This document shows, in pieces, positions 1 through 6,276 of a DNA stretch of 7,167 nt. Source of the stretch: a bacterium UBA3734 (lineage in GTDB: Bacteria; Bacteroidota; Bacteroidia; Bacteroidales; Bacteroidaceae); contig DFHC01000169.1 in NCBI GenBank assembly GCA_002372575.1, forward strand, positions 4,257 through 11,423, written 5' to 3'. A model generated the notes under the pieces. It was not told the DNA's origin and did not search any database. It worked only from the letters and a program-made list of their open reading frames with translations. Numbering within the stretch: the stretch's first letter is position 1; each line of letters starts with the position of its first letter. The translations under genes and the position numbers were made by a program.

Positions 1-746
1 GTGTTCCATCCCATGCGCGTCAGGAACATTCGCAGTTGCTGGGGCGTGGTGTTTTGCGCTTCGTCGAGGATGACGACGGCATCAGAGAGCGTGCGACCGC
101 GCATAAAGGCCAGCGGCGCAATCTGGATGATGTGCTTTTCCATCATGTCTTGCAGTTTCACCTGCGGAAGCATGTCTTCGAGCGCATCGTAGAGCGGCTG
201 CAGATAGGGGTCGATTTTATCTTTCATGTCGCCTGGGAGGAATCCGAGTTTCTCGCCGGCTTCGACCGCCGGACGCGACAAAATAATCTTTTTCGCCGTT
301 TTCTCCTTCAGTGCCTTCACCGCCAGCGCGATGGAAAGGTAGGTCTTGCCCGTTCCGGCAGGGCCCACGGCAAATACCATGTCGTTCTGCTCGTAGGCGT
401 CGATGAGTCGCTGCTGGTTTTCCGAACGGCTCTTGATGGGTCGTCCGGAAATGCTATAGACCACTACGCCCTTCACGGCGTCGGCCTTCGTCTGTCGTCC
501 GTTCACGATGTCGATAAGGTCCTCTTCCGTGATGGCGTTGTACTTCAATACGTGCTGCCGGATTTGTTCGATGCATCGCTCGAAACGCTGCATCTCCTCA
601 CTGTCGCCGAGCACGCGAATCACGTTTCCCCGTGCCGTCACGCGCAGTTTCGGATAGAGCGACTTGATGATTTGCAAATGGCCGTTGCCCACGCCGTAGA
701 GCATCACGGGGTCGATGTCTTCAATAACAATATGCTTCTCTGTCAT
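1..746 (-). CDS. phoH: PhoH-family ATPase, 3' end cut by window edge
   Basis: This is a cytoplasmic P-loop ATPase of the PhoH/YbeZ family, whose members are linked to RNA metabolism and ribosome function. The exact role is not settled. I translated 248 codons from the minus strand, starting at the ATG at 746-744. Residues ~15-75 form the KH-like N-terminal region (YPKLRVTARGNVIRVLGD). The PhoH ATPase domain follows, with Walker A GPAGTGKT at 128-135, the family signature SRPAVEAGEKLGFLPGDMKD at 158-177 and Walker B VVILDEAQN at 224-232. The frame is still open at base 1 (...FLTRMGWN), so roughly 80 C-terminal residues, including the TGD..QIDLP-like segment of the family, lie outside. The start MTEKHIVIEDIDPV looks like a natural N-terminus, though M15 is a possible alternative because the best promoter lies almost on top of the first ATG. 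It is transcribed divergently from the sigma-factor cluster. Confidence 0.95.
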   Translation of the reverse strand, partial: MTEKHIVIEDIDPVMLYGVGNGHLQIIKSLYPKLRVTARGNVIRVLGDSEEMQRFERCIEQIRQHVLKYNAITEEDLIDIVNGRQTKADAVKGVVVYSISGRPIKSRSENQQRLIDAYEQNDMVFAVGPAGTGKTYLSIALAVKALKEKTAKKIILSRPAVEAGEKLGFLPGDMKDKIDPYLQPLYDALEDMLPQVKLQDMMEKHIIQIAPLAFMRGRTLSDAVVILDEAQNTTPQQLRMFLTRMGWN

Positions 747-754
747 AATCGCTG

Positions 755-785
755 CAAAATTACATTCTTTTGCGAAGAAATACAA
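755..785 (-). promoter_or_regulatory. Bacteroidota-type promoter for phoH
   Basis: On the minus strand, TAATTTTG (762-755) is an exact match to the Bacteroidota -7 consensus TAnnTTTG. A TTG (785-783) lies 20 bases upstream, as expected for the -33 element. Transcription would start near 750-751, only about 4-5 bases before the phoH ATG at 746. The match is read directly from the sequence; activity is inferred. Confidence 0.6.
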
Positions 786-807
786 CTTTTTTGCAGAATT
801 TTCATGG

Positions 808-831
808 AAAAACGTGTTTTTTCTAGAAAAA
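808..831. promoter_or_regulatory. overlapping palindromes, possible operator
   Basis: Two perfect inverted repeats share a central T-run. The first is AAAAAC-GT-GTTTTT (808-821) and the second is TTTTTCTAGAAAAA (818-831). They occupy the expected -33 to -7 interval of the plus-strand promoter, so a bound regulator would compete with RNA polymerase. The region is A/T-rich, which makes chance palindromes common. The operator role is only a suggestion. Confidence 0.3.
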
Positions 832-838
832 TTTCTTG

Positions 839-846
839 TATCTTTG
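839..846 (+). promoter_or_regulatory. -7 element of the DUF6249-sigma-DUF5056 operon
   Basis: TATCTTTG matches TAnnTTTG exactly. It sits 53 bases before the first ATG at 900, leaving an untranslated leader of about 45-50 bases. No good TTG-type -33 element is seen about 20 bases upstream; the interval is filled by palindromic A/T sequence instead. That would suit a promoter needing an activator or an alternative sigma factor. Confidence 0.45.
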
Positions 847-899
847 CAACTTTCCGGGCAACTTCTTCGTCTAACGGTTGTGTAAACTTTTAAAACGTA

Positions 900-1559
900 A
901 TGAATATGAAACAGAAATTATTGATTTTCGTGCTGATGATGACACTTGGAACAATGGTCGTCAATGCGCAACCCAAACATCGTCATCATGCAGTAGCAGC
1001 GCAGGCTGCCGTTGCCGCAGACACCACTGCCAAGGATGAAATCGAGGCTTTTTCCGACACGACGAGCGTTGTTGCCGAGGAGGATTATTCTGCCGAAGAA
1101 GACATGGTGAGTCCGCCCGTGAGCATCGACTTTGACGATTTCGATGACTTCAACAATATGCCAGAGTGGGTGCTGAAACTGGTGGGCGGCTCGATAGGTA
1201 TGCTTGGTATTCTTGCGGCGATTTTCACCATTTTTGTATTGTTGCTGCCGTTTATCGTTGTGATTCTCGTGTTGCGCTACTTGGTACGCCGCCACAACGA
1301 CCGCGTAATGTTGGCCCAGAAGGCGATGGAGACGGGGCAGCCCATTCCCGAGGAACTGGTTTCCACCGACAAGCAGAGCGACGAATACCTGCGTCGTCGC
1401 GGTATCCGCAACATTTGGATTGGCATCGGCATGGGCATGATGTTCGGCATCTGGGGTGCAGATATGCTCACAGGCGTAGGTGTTCTTGTGCTTTGCTACG
1501 GTATCGGTCAGGTGATGATAGCGCGCTCGTCGCGGAAGAAAAACGAACTCGACAGGTAA
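900..1559 (+). CDS. DUF6249-like membrane protein, sigma-factor neighbour
   Basis: A 219-residue protein of unknown function resembling the DUF6249 family of Bacteroidota. Residues 1-23 look like a cleavable signal peptide ending in VNA-QP. A His/Ala-rich and then acidic stretch (to ~88) follows, including the run DFDDFDDF at 77-84. A long hydrophobic segment lies at ~94-127, then a basic patch (RRHNDR) and a soluble piece carrying KAMETGQPIPEEL (141-153), the most family-like motif. Two more hydrophobic segments lie at ~171-186 and ~190-207, with a basic tail. Two starts are possible, ATG 900 and ATG 906; the first is used here. Only five bases separate its stop from the sigma-factor ATG, so the two are almost certainly co-transcribed and perhaps translationally coupled. 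A membrane sensor or modulator of the sigma factor is a guess from position. Confidence 0.85.
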   Translation: MNMKQKLLIFVLMMTLGTMVVNAQPKHRHHAVAAQAAVAADTTAKDEIEAFSDTTSVVAEEDYSAEEDMVSPPVSIDFDDFDDFNNMPEWVLKLVGGSIGMLGILAAIFTIFVLLLPFIVVILVLRYLVRRHNDRVMLAQKAMETGQPIPEELVSTDKQSDEYLRRRGIRNIWIGIGMGMMFGIWGADMLTGVGVLVLCYGIGQVMIARSSRKKNELDR

Positions 1560-1564
1560 GCCCG

Positions 1565-2092
1565 ATGTCACCCTCAGACCTCTCTCTCCTGACGCAAGCG
1601 ACGGTGTTTCACAACAAGCGGGCTTTCGGGCAGCTGGTTGAGAAATACCAGTCGCCCATTCGTCGGTTTTTCCTGAACCAGACGGGTGGCGACAGTCAGT
1701 TGAGCGACGATTTGGCACAAGACACATTCGTGAAGGCGTATGTGAACATCGGGCAGTTTCGCGGTGGATCGAGCTTTTCCACTTGGCTCTATCGCATTGC
1801 CTACAACGTGTTCTACGACTACACGCGCACCCACAAGCTGACGGAGCAAATCGACCAGGCCGTGGCGCTTCGGCAGGCGAATTCAGCCGACACCGCGCTC
1901 CGACTCGACCTGCAACAAGCGTTGAGCATTCTATCGCCAGCCGAGCGCAGCTGCATCACGCTGCAACTCATGGAAGGTCAGCCCATCGACCAAATCAGCG
2001 CCATCACGGAAATGGCCGAGGGCACGGTGAAGAGCCACCTTTCGCGAGGGAAGCAGAAGCTGGCGATGTATTTGAGGAAGAATGGATATTAG
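1565..2092 (+). CDS. ECF-type RNA polymerase sigma-70 factor
   Basis: A 175-residue sigma factor with the two-domain ECF layout. Region 2 spans ~18-88. It includes AFGQLVEKYQSPIRRFF, the DLAQDTFVKAY helix at 49-59 that binds core polymerase, and the FSTWLYRIAYNVFYDY segment at 71-86 for -10 melting and recognition. A short linker leads to region 4 (~113-170), with LSPAERSCITLQ followed by the helix-turn-helix ending GTVKSHLSRGKQKL for -35 contact. No sigma region 3 or C-terminal extension is present. The frame is open well upstream, but the ATG at 1565 gives the expected ECF N-terminus. It has a weak AGG eight bases before it, overlapping the stop region of the preceding gene. Its promoters and signal cannot be told from sequence. 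The flanking membrane proteins suggest membrane-linked control. Confidence 0.93.
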   Translation: MSPSDLSLLTQATVFHNKRAFGQLVEKYQSPIRRFFLNQTGGDSQLSDDLAQDTFVKAYVNIGQFRGGSSFSTWLYRIAYNVFYDYTRTHKLTEQIDQAVALRQANSADTALRLDLQQALSILSPAERSCITLQLMEGQPIDQISAITEMAEGTVKSHLSRGKQKLAMYLRKNGY

Positions 2093-2146
2093 CCTCACGC
2101 CAAAAACGAGAGGTGAACCCAATAAAAATCAAAAAACAGAGAAAAA

Positions 2147-2521
2147 ATGACTGAAAAATTTGAAAATAAGAACCTGCTGAGCGACGAGGAGCTCGTGGCG
2201 ATGTTTTTCGACGAGAACCGACAGGAATTGGCCGACGAAGGCTTCTCGCATCAGGTGATGCATCGGTTGCCGACGCGATCGGTGCGACTCAACCGTATCT
2301 GGACGGCGCTATGTTCGGTGGTGGGCGTCGTATTTTTCATTCTTTTCGATGGCTTCGGACAGCTGAAGCACCTCGCTCTCACGGCGCTTGGTAATTTTGA
2401 AAGTTTCTTAAACTCCATCGAGTTAAACGGTATGACGATCTTGATGATTCTGGCTGCGCTGTGGTTGTTTGCGGCAGTTGCGGCATGGAATCTTGCTGAA
2501 GACAGAGATGTGATTTCGTAG
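2147..2521 (+). CDS. DUF5056-like small membrane protein, putative anti-sigma factor
   Basis: A 124-residue protein resembling the DUF5056 family. The first ~50 residues are polar and probably cytoplasmic, with a conserved-looking segment MFFDENRQELADEGFSHQVM at 19-38 followed by HRLP. Two hydrophobic segments, ~50-68 and ~96-115, would span the inner membrane as a hairpin, and the tail is short. The start is preceded by an A-rich leader (54-base gap from the sigma gene), typical of Bacteroidota translation starts. A soluble N-terminus plus membrane anchor directly after an ECF sigma gene is the usual anti-sigma arrangement. However, the HxxxCxxC zinc motif of ZAS anti-sigma factors is absent; the only cysteine, C56, lies in TM1. 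The anti-sigma role is therefore inferred from position and topology alone. It ends six bases from the convergent lipoprotein gene. Confidence 0.8.
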   Translation: MTEKFENKNLLSDEELVAMFFDENRQELADEGFSHQVMHRLPTRSVRLNRIWTALCSVVGVVFFILFDGFGQLKHLALTALGNFESFLNSIELNGMTILMILAALWLFAAVAAWNLAEDRDVIS

Positions 2522-2527
2522 TCTGAA

Positions 2528-4669
2528 TCACTCGATGAAGTATTCGATTTCGTCTTCGTCGAGCGATTCTTTTTCCTGTTTCTTCGGCTTGGGAAGTTCC
2601 TTGAGCTGGCCTTTTTCGTCGAACATTCCGTAGGTTGTCCTGAGCACGATGAATTCCGTGCGACGGTTCAGCTGGTTGCATTCTTCCTGCTCTTTTTCGC
2701 TGAGATTCTGAATAAATTCCTCGCTCAAAATGTCGCCTTCCTTGAGGAATTTATATTTTGAAGCCACTTTCTTGTTGATACGCTTGGGTTTCTCCTTGCC
2801 GTAGCCCACGGGCGTGAGGCGGTCGGCAGCGATGCCGTGCTCGATGAGGTAATTCACGACGCTCTCGGCGCGACGCTGCGAAAGACGCTTGTTGTAGGCG
2901 GCGGGACCCTTGTAGTCGCAGTGGGCGGAGAGTTCGATGGTGACGTTGGGGTTTTCGTTGAGCAGTTTCACGAGTTCGTCGAGCGCCTGCGCTGATTCTG
3001 GGCGTAGCGTGGCTTTGTCGAAATCGTAGAAGATGTTGTCGATGAGCACGGGCGCGAAAATTGGGGCGAGGGGGAACTGCAGCGTGTATTCCTCCGACTC
3101 CTCGGCCTGCTCTACGTGGAGCTCTTGCTTGTGGTTGAGGTAGCCTTTGCAGGTGGCGAGCAGCACGTAGCTCACGCCGGGTGTCGTGACGTAGGTAAAC
3201 GAGCCGTCGCTCCGCACGCTGAGTTTCTGGTTTGTGCCGTCGTCGCCAACGAGATGCACCTCGGCGGCGGGCAGTTCGTAGCCGTCCATTTCATAGACCC
3301 ATCCCCGGATGGCCTGCACGATTTCGGGGTTGTCGAAGCTGTAGATGTGGTCCCAGCCGCGTCCGTCGCCTCGGTTCGAGCAGAAATAGCCTCGGTTGTA
3401 GGGATTTTCGAAGGTCACGCCGAAGTCGTCGCCCTGCGAGTTGAGCGGGTAGCCCGGGTGTTCGAGGATATAGGTGTTCTCGCTCCTCGCGGGTTTCGCA
3501 ATGAAGATGTCGAGTCCGCCCATTCCGGCGTGGCCGTTGCTCGAGAAATAGAAGTCGCCATTGCCTCGGAAGGCGGGAAACATTTCGTCGCCCGGCGTGT
3601 TGATGGGGTCGCCAAGGTTCTCCACGCCGCCGAGCCCACCGGTTGTGAGACGCACGCGCCAGATGTCGAGTCCGCCTTTTCCTCCGGGCATGTCGGAGCA
3701 GAAATAGAGCCACTGTCCGTCGGGCGAGATGGCCGGATGGGCGTAGCTTGAGAGCGTGTCGCTGGAAATTTTCACTTCCGCGGGCTTGCTCCACGACGCG
3801 TCGGAACGGTTCGATTTCATGATTTGTGCCAGTCGCGGGCTGCTCGGGTCGGTCTGGCAGACGGTGAGGTACATCTCGCGTCCATCAACGGAGAACGAGC
3901 AGGCTCCTTCGTCGAAATCGGTGTTCAGGCCGCCTTGCACCACCTCCGGACGTCTCCATTTTCCCTTGTCGTCTTTTTCGGAGAAGAAAATGTCGCCGGG
4001 TTTCGTGCCCGTGATGCCGCTGAGCTCGTCGCCGTTGGCATCGTTGCGCGTGGAGGTAAAATAGAGGCGGTCGAAATCGTCGCCGAAGAGCATCGGCGCG
4101 TAGTCGGCGCGTCGTGAGTTGAAGATTTCCTGTCGTTTCACGGTGTAGCGCGAGCCCTGTTCCTTCCATTTCGGTGCGTTTTGTGCTGAGACAAGACCGT
4201 TTTGCGTGAGAATGGCTTTGTCAGAGAGTTTCCTGTCTCCCGTCTCCGAATTCCCACTTAAAAACCACTCGCCCCGCACCGTCAGCGAGTCTTTCACGGT
4301 TTGAAATTCTGTCAGAGCGGCCTTGTATTCGCCCTTTTTCAAGAGCAGTCGGGCATAGGCGAGGTGGTCGTCGAGTTCGGTCTGGCGGTAGCGGATGGCG
4401 TTGCGATAGCCCGCCAGCGCGGCCTGCGTCTGATTGATTTTCGCATAGCATTTGGCCATTTTCAGGGCGCGCTGACCGCGCTTGTCGCGTTCTTTCGGTG
4501 GCGTGGTCTGATAGGCTTTTTTGAATTCTGTGGCGGCATCGAAATATTCGCCCAAAGCTAAGTATTTCTCTGCTTTTTTCAGGTGTTTGTCGGCACCACA
4601 CGCCGAAAATGCCATGACCGCAGCGGCCACGACGACAATATGCAGAAATATCGCCGAAAATCTTCTCAT
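2528..4669 (-). CDS. PorE-like lipoprotein: TPR, PD40 propeller, CRD, OmpA C-terminal domain
   Basis: A 713-residue envelope lipoprotein. The signal peptide ends in lipobox FSAC with lipidated C24. The following residues GADKH carry no Bacteroidota surface-export signal, which favours a periplasm-facing anchor in the outer membrane. TPR-like helices span ~27-130. PD40/WD40-like beta-propeller strands span ~190-445, with repeated forms such as HPAISPDGQWLYFCSD, MFPAFRGNGDFYFSSN and GGLDIF/GGLDIW. A carboxypeptidase-regulatory-like beta domain covers ~452-520. An OmpA-type peptidoglycan-binding domain covers ~543-677; D585 and R600 match the OmpA residues that grip diaminopimelate. The tail is Lys/Glu-rich. 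This domain order matches PorE (PG1058) of the Porphyromonas gingivalis type IX secretion system, so tethering that machine to peptidoglycan is a fair hypothesis. Other OmpA/PD40 paralogues share parts of this layout and no other T9SS gene is nearby. It lies 68 bases downstream of the sulfatase. Confidence 0.93.
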   Translation of the reverse strand: MRRFSAIFLHIVVVAAAVMAFSACGADKHLKKAEKYLALGEYFDAATEFKKAYQTTPPKERDKRGQRALKMAKCYAKINQTQAALAGYRNAIRYRQTELDDHLAYARLLLKKGEYKAALTEFQTVKDSLTVRGEWFLSGNSETGDRKLSDKAILTQNGLVSAQNAPKWKEQGSRYTVKRQEIFNSRRADYAPMLFGDDFDRLYFTSTRNDANGDELSGITGTKPGDIFFSEKDDKGKWRRPEVVQGGLNTDFDEGACSFSVDGREMYLTVCQTDPSSPRLAQIMKSNRSDASWSKPAEVKISSDTLSSYAHPAISPDGQWLYFCSDMPGGKGGLDIWRVRLTTGGLGGVENLGDPINTPGDEMFPAFRGNGDFYFSSNGHAGMGGLDIFIAKPARSENTYILEHPGYPLNSQGDDFGVTFENPYNRGYFCSNRGDGRGWDHIYSFDNPEIVQAIRGWVYEMDGYELPAAEVHLVGDDGTNQKLSVRSDGSFTYVTTPGVSYVLLATCKGYLNHKQELHVEQAEESEEYTLQFPLAPIFAPVLIDNIFYDFDKATLRPESAQALDELVKLLNENPNVTIELSAHCDYKGPAAYNKRLSQRRAESVVNYLIEHGIAADRLTPVGYGKEKPKRINKKVASKYKFLKEGDILSEEFIQNLSEKEQEECNQLNRRTEFIVLRTTYGMFDEKGQLKELPKPKKQEKESLDEDEIEYFIE
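2531..2563 (+). terminator. possible terminator hairpin inside the convergent gene's 3' end
   Basis: CTCGATGAAG (2531-2540) and CTTCGTCGAG (2554-2563) form a 10-bp inverted repeat with one G-T pair and a 13-base loop. On the plus strand it is followed by CGATTC and five T residues (2570-2574). It starts nine bases after the DUF5056-like stop and lies within the last codons of the lipoprotein gene. Acidic-codon repetition could produce it by chance. Confidence 0.25.
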
Positions 4670-4679
4670 CGTTTACAAT

Positions 4680-4699
4680 AACGAAAAAATCGTTTTTTT
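4680..4699. promoter_or_regulatory. A/T palindrome in the leader of the OmpA lipoprotein gene
   Basis: On the plus strand AACGA-AAAAA-TCGTT (4680-4694) is followed by five T residues. On the minus strand the same bases can also pair as an A6/T6 stem with a CGA loop. It lies 11 bases before the lipoprotein ATG. It is weak as a terminator for the sulfatase transcript and could instead influence translation of the downstream gene. No TAnnTTTG promoter is seen in this 68-base gap. Confidence 0.2.
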
Positions 4700-4705
4700 A
4701 TTGCC

Positions 4706-4740
4706 TCCTCCATCCATCATTTCCCATTGCTCATTATTCA
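4706..4740 (-). repeat. five degenerate TG-phased heptamers
   Basis: Read on the minus strand, the sequence from the sulfatase stop codon divides into five consecutive 7-mers: TGAATAA, TGAGCAA, TGGGAAA, TGATGGA and TGGAGGA. All begin with TG and end with A; a sixth unit GGCAATA is poorer. The first unit contains the sulfatase TGA stop. This resembles the short heptanucleotide tandem repeats found between genes in some bacteria, but the copies are degenerate. Confidence 0.45.
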
Positions 4741-6276
4741 CAGCTCGTCGGGCCACGCACAGGGCTCGCCAGTGGTCTTTACGATGGGGCGTTGCGCCTG
4801 CATCATTCGCAATTCCCGTCCTAATCGCCGCGACAGCTTCCGCACCAAGTCGGGGCGCTCTTGTGCGAGATTCTGCGTCTCGCCGATGTCGCTCTCGATG
4901 TTGTAAAGCTCTTTTTCGCGCGATTTATAATTGTAGATGAGCTTCCACGGGCCGAGCCGGATGGCGCAGTTGAGGCTGATGCCAGGGCCGCTGCCGTCCC
5001 AGATGTTCGGATAGTTCCAGATGAGGGCGCGACGGCGCGACGGATCGCCTTTTTCGGTGAGCAGGGGCACGAAACTGCGTCCGTCGATGGTTTGCGGAAC
5101 GCGGTATTTCCTCACGCCGCCCATTTCGAGCAGGGTGGGGAAGAAGTCTTCAATCATCACGTATTTGTTGCAGCGCGAGAGCGGTTTGACGTGGCCAGGC
5201 CAGCGCACCAGCATTGGTTCGCGGATGCCGCCTTCGAGCAGCGAGCCCTTGCCCGAGCGCAACGGCGCGTTTTGCATGTAGAGCGGTTCGTCGCGCCAGT
5301 GGCTGCCGTTGGCGTAGCCTCCGTTGTCGCTCATGAAGATGACGACGGTGTTCTCGACTTTGCCGTTATGGTCGAGCCAGTCGAGCAGCTTGCCGAGGCT
5401 CTGGTCCATCCCTTCAAGGAGCGAGGCGTAGGCCGCTTCTTTCGTGGAAAGTCCTTTGTCGAGGTATTTTTGGAAAAAGCGCGGGTCGCGGTCGATGGGG
5501 ATGTGCACGGCGTAGTGCGACATGTAGAGGTAGAACGGCGCGTCGGACTTTTCGTTTTTCCATTCGTCGAGCACGTGGAGCGCTTCTTGCGTGAGCGCGT
5601 CGGTGAGGAAAGTGCCTGTGCCCCAGTATTTTTCGAGCCCTGGCGTGGCCATTGGCGTGAGGGCGCGTCCTTGGCTGTCGTGGCCGTAGTTTCGCTCGCT
5701 CAGATAGGTGGCGAGGCCTCCGGCGGCGTGTCCGGCAATGTTCACGTCGAATCCGAAGTGTTCGGGCCGCTCGCCGGGCGTGTCCATCGCGCCCCAGTGG
5801 GCCTTTCCGCAGTGGATGGTGTAGTAGCCGCTGTCGTGCAGGATATCGACGAACGAACGGCAGCCAAACGCCCGTTCAACAGGGTTTTCGACCTTGTCAG
5901 CCGAATAGATTCCGTTCACGTTCCACTCGGGCGGTGCGATGTCGCTGTCTTTTTGGTCGGTGGACTGGTTTTTGCGCAGTGTCCAGTTCGTGACGCGGTG
6001 TCGGGCGGCATTGGAGCCCGTCATCAGCGAACAGCGCGAGGGCGAGCTGATGGCGGCGGCGTATGCCTGCGTGAAAACTATGCCCTCGCGGGCGAGTCGC
6101 TCCATGTTGGGCGTTTCGTAGGTGTTGTTGAGCGGCGTTCGCTCGGTCCAGAAGGGCACCGAGGTGTCTTGCCAGCCCATGTCATCGACCATAAACAGGA
6201 TGATGTTCGGGCGATTGTCGGCTTGCACTTGCGCCGTGGCCAGCGAAGCCGAGAGCAGGAGCAAGTGGTTTTTCAT
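4738..6276 (-). CDS. secreted S1-family sulfatase, Ser-type
   Basis: A 512-residue formylglycine sulfatase that would hydrolyse sulfate esters, probably on host or dietary glycans; the substrate cannot be assigned. Residues 1-19 form a signal peptide (cleavage after VQA), and there is no lipobox, so the protein is likely periplasmic. Catalytic features are intact. The calcium-binding DD lies at 31-32, and the signature SSPSR at 77-81 continues into CSLMTG, making S77 the residue converted to formylglycine. CGKAHWG (156-162) carries K158, YMSHYAVH carries H254, SDNGG (316-320) carries the metal-site DN, and K343 lies in SGKGSLLEGGIREP. Because the key residue is Ser, maturation needs a radical-SAM anSME enzyme, which is not in this window. 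Its ATG overlaps the topB stop as ATGA, implying co-transcription and coupled translation. No SusC/SusD or glycosidase neighbours are visible. Confidence 0.96.
   Translation of the reverse strand: MKNHLLLLSASLATAQVQADNRPNIILFMVDDMGWQDTSVPFWTERTPLNNTYETPNMERLAREGIVFTQAYAAAISSPSRCSLMTGSNAARHRVTNWTLRKNQSTDQKDSDIAPPEWNVNGIYSADKVENPVERAFGCRSFVDILHDSGYYTIHCGKAHWGAMDTPGERPEHFGFDVNIAGHAAGGLATYLSERNYGHDSQGRALTPMATPGLEKYWGTGTFLTDALTQEALHVLDEWKNEKSDAPFYLYMSHYAVHIPIDRDPRFFQKYLDKGLSTKEAAYASLLEGMDQSLGKLLDWLDHNGKVENTVVIFMSDNGGYANGSHWRDEPLYMQNAPLRSGKGSLLEGGIREPMLVRWPGHVKPLSRCNKYVMIEDFFPTLLEMGGVRKYRVPQTIDGRSFVPLLTEKGDPSRRRALIWNYPNIWDGSGPGISLNCAIRLGPWKLIYNYKSREKELYNIESDIGETQNLAQERPDLVRKLSRRLGRELRMMQAQRPIVKTTGEPCAWPDEL

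Noticed and set aside
36..893. A 285-codon plus-strand open frame opposite phoH
   Set aside because: It is the shadow of PhoH, whose Walker motifs on the minus strand are unmistakable. It also runs through the promoter region.
1166..1564. In-frame upstream extension of the sigma factor gene
   Set aside because: The extension overlaps the DUF6249 gene in another frame and encodes Arg/His-rich sequence unlike any sigma domain. The ATG at 1565 gives a normal ECF N-terminus.
918..1727. A 269-codon minus-strand open frame opposite the DUF6249 and sigma genes
   Set aside because: It spans two plus-strand genes with clear family features and shows no motif of its own.
2093..2113. CCTC...GAGG inverted repeat after the sigma gene, as a possible terminator
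   Set aside because: Only four base pairs with a 13-base loop and no T-run; the next gene follows on the same strand.
4553..4560. TAGCTTTG on the minus strand, matching the -7 promoter consensus
   Set aside because: It lies inside the lipoprotein gene (near residue 38), has no TTG at the right spacing and would start downstream of the ATG. Treated as chance.
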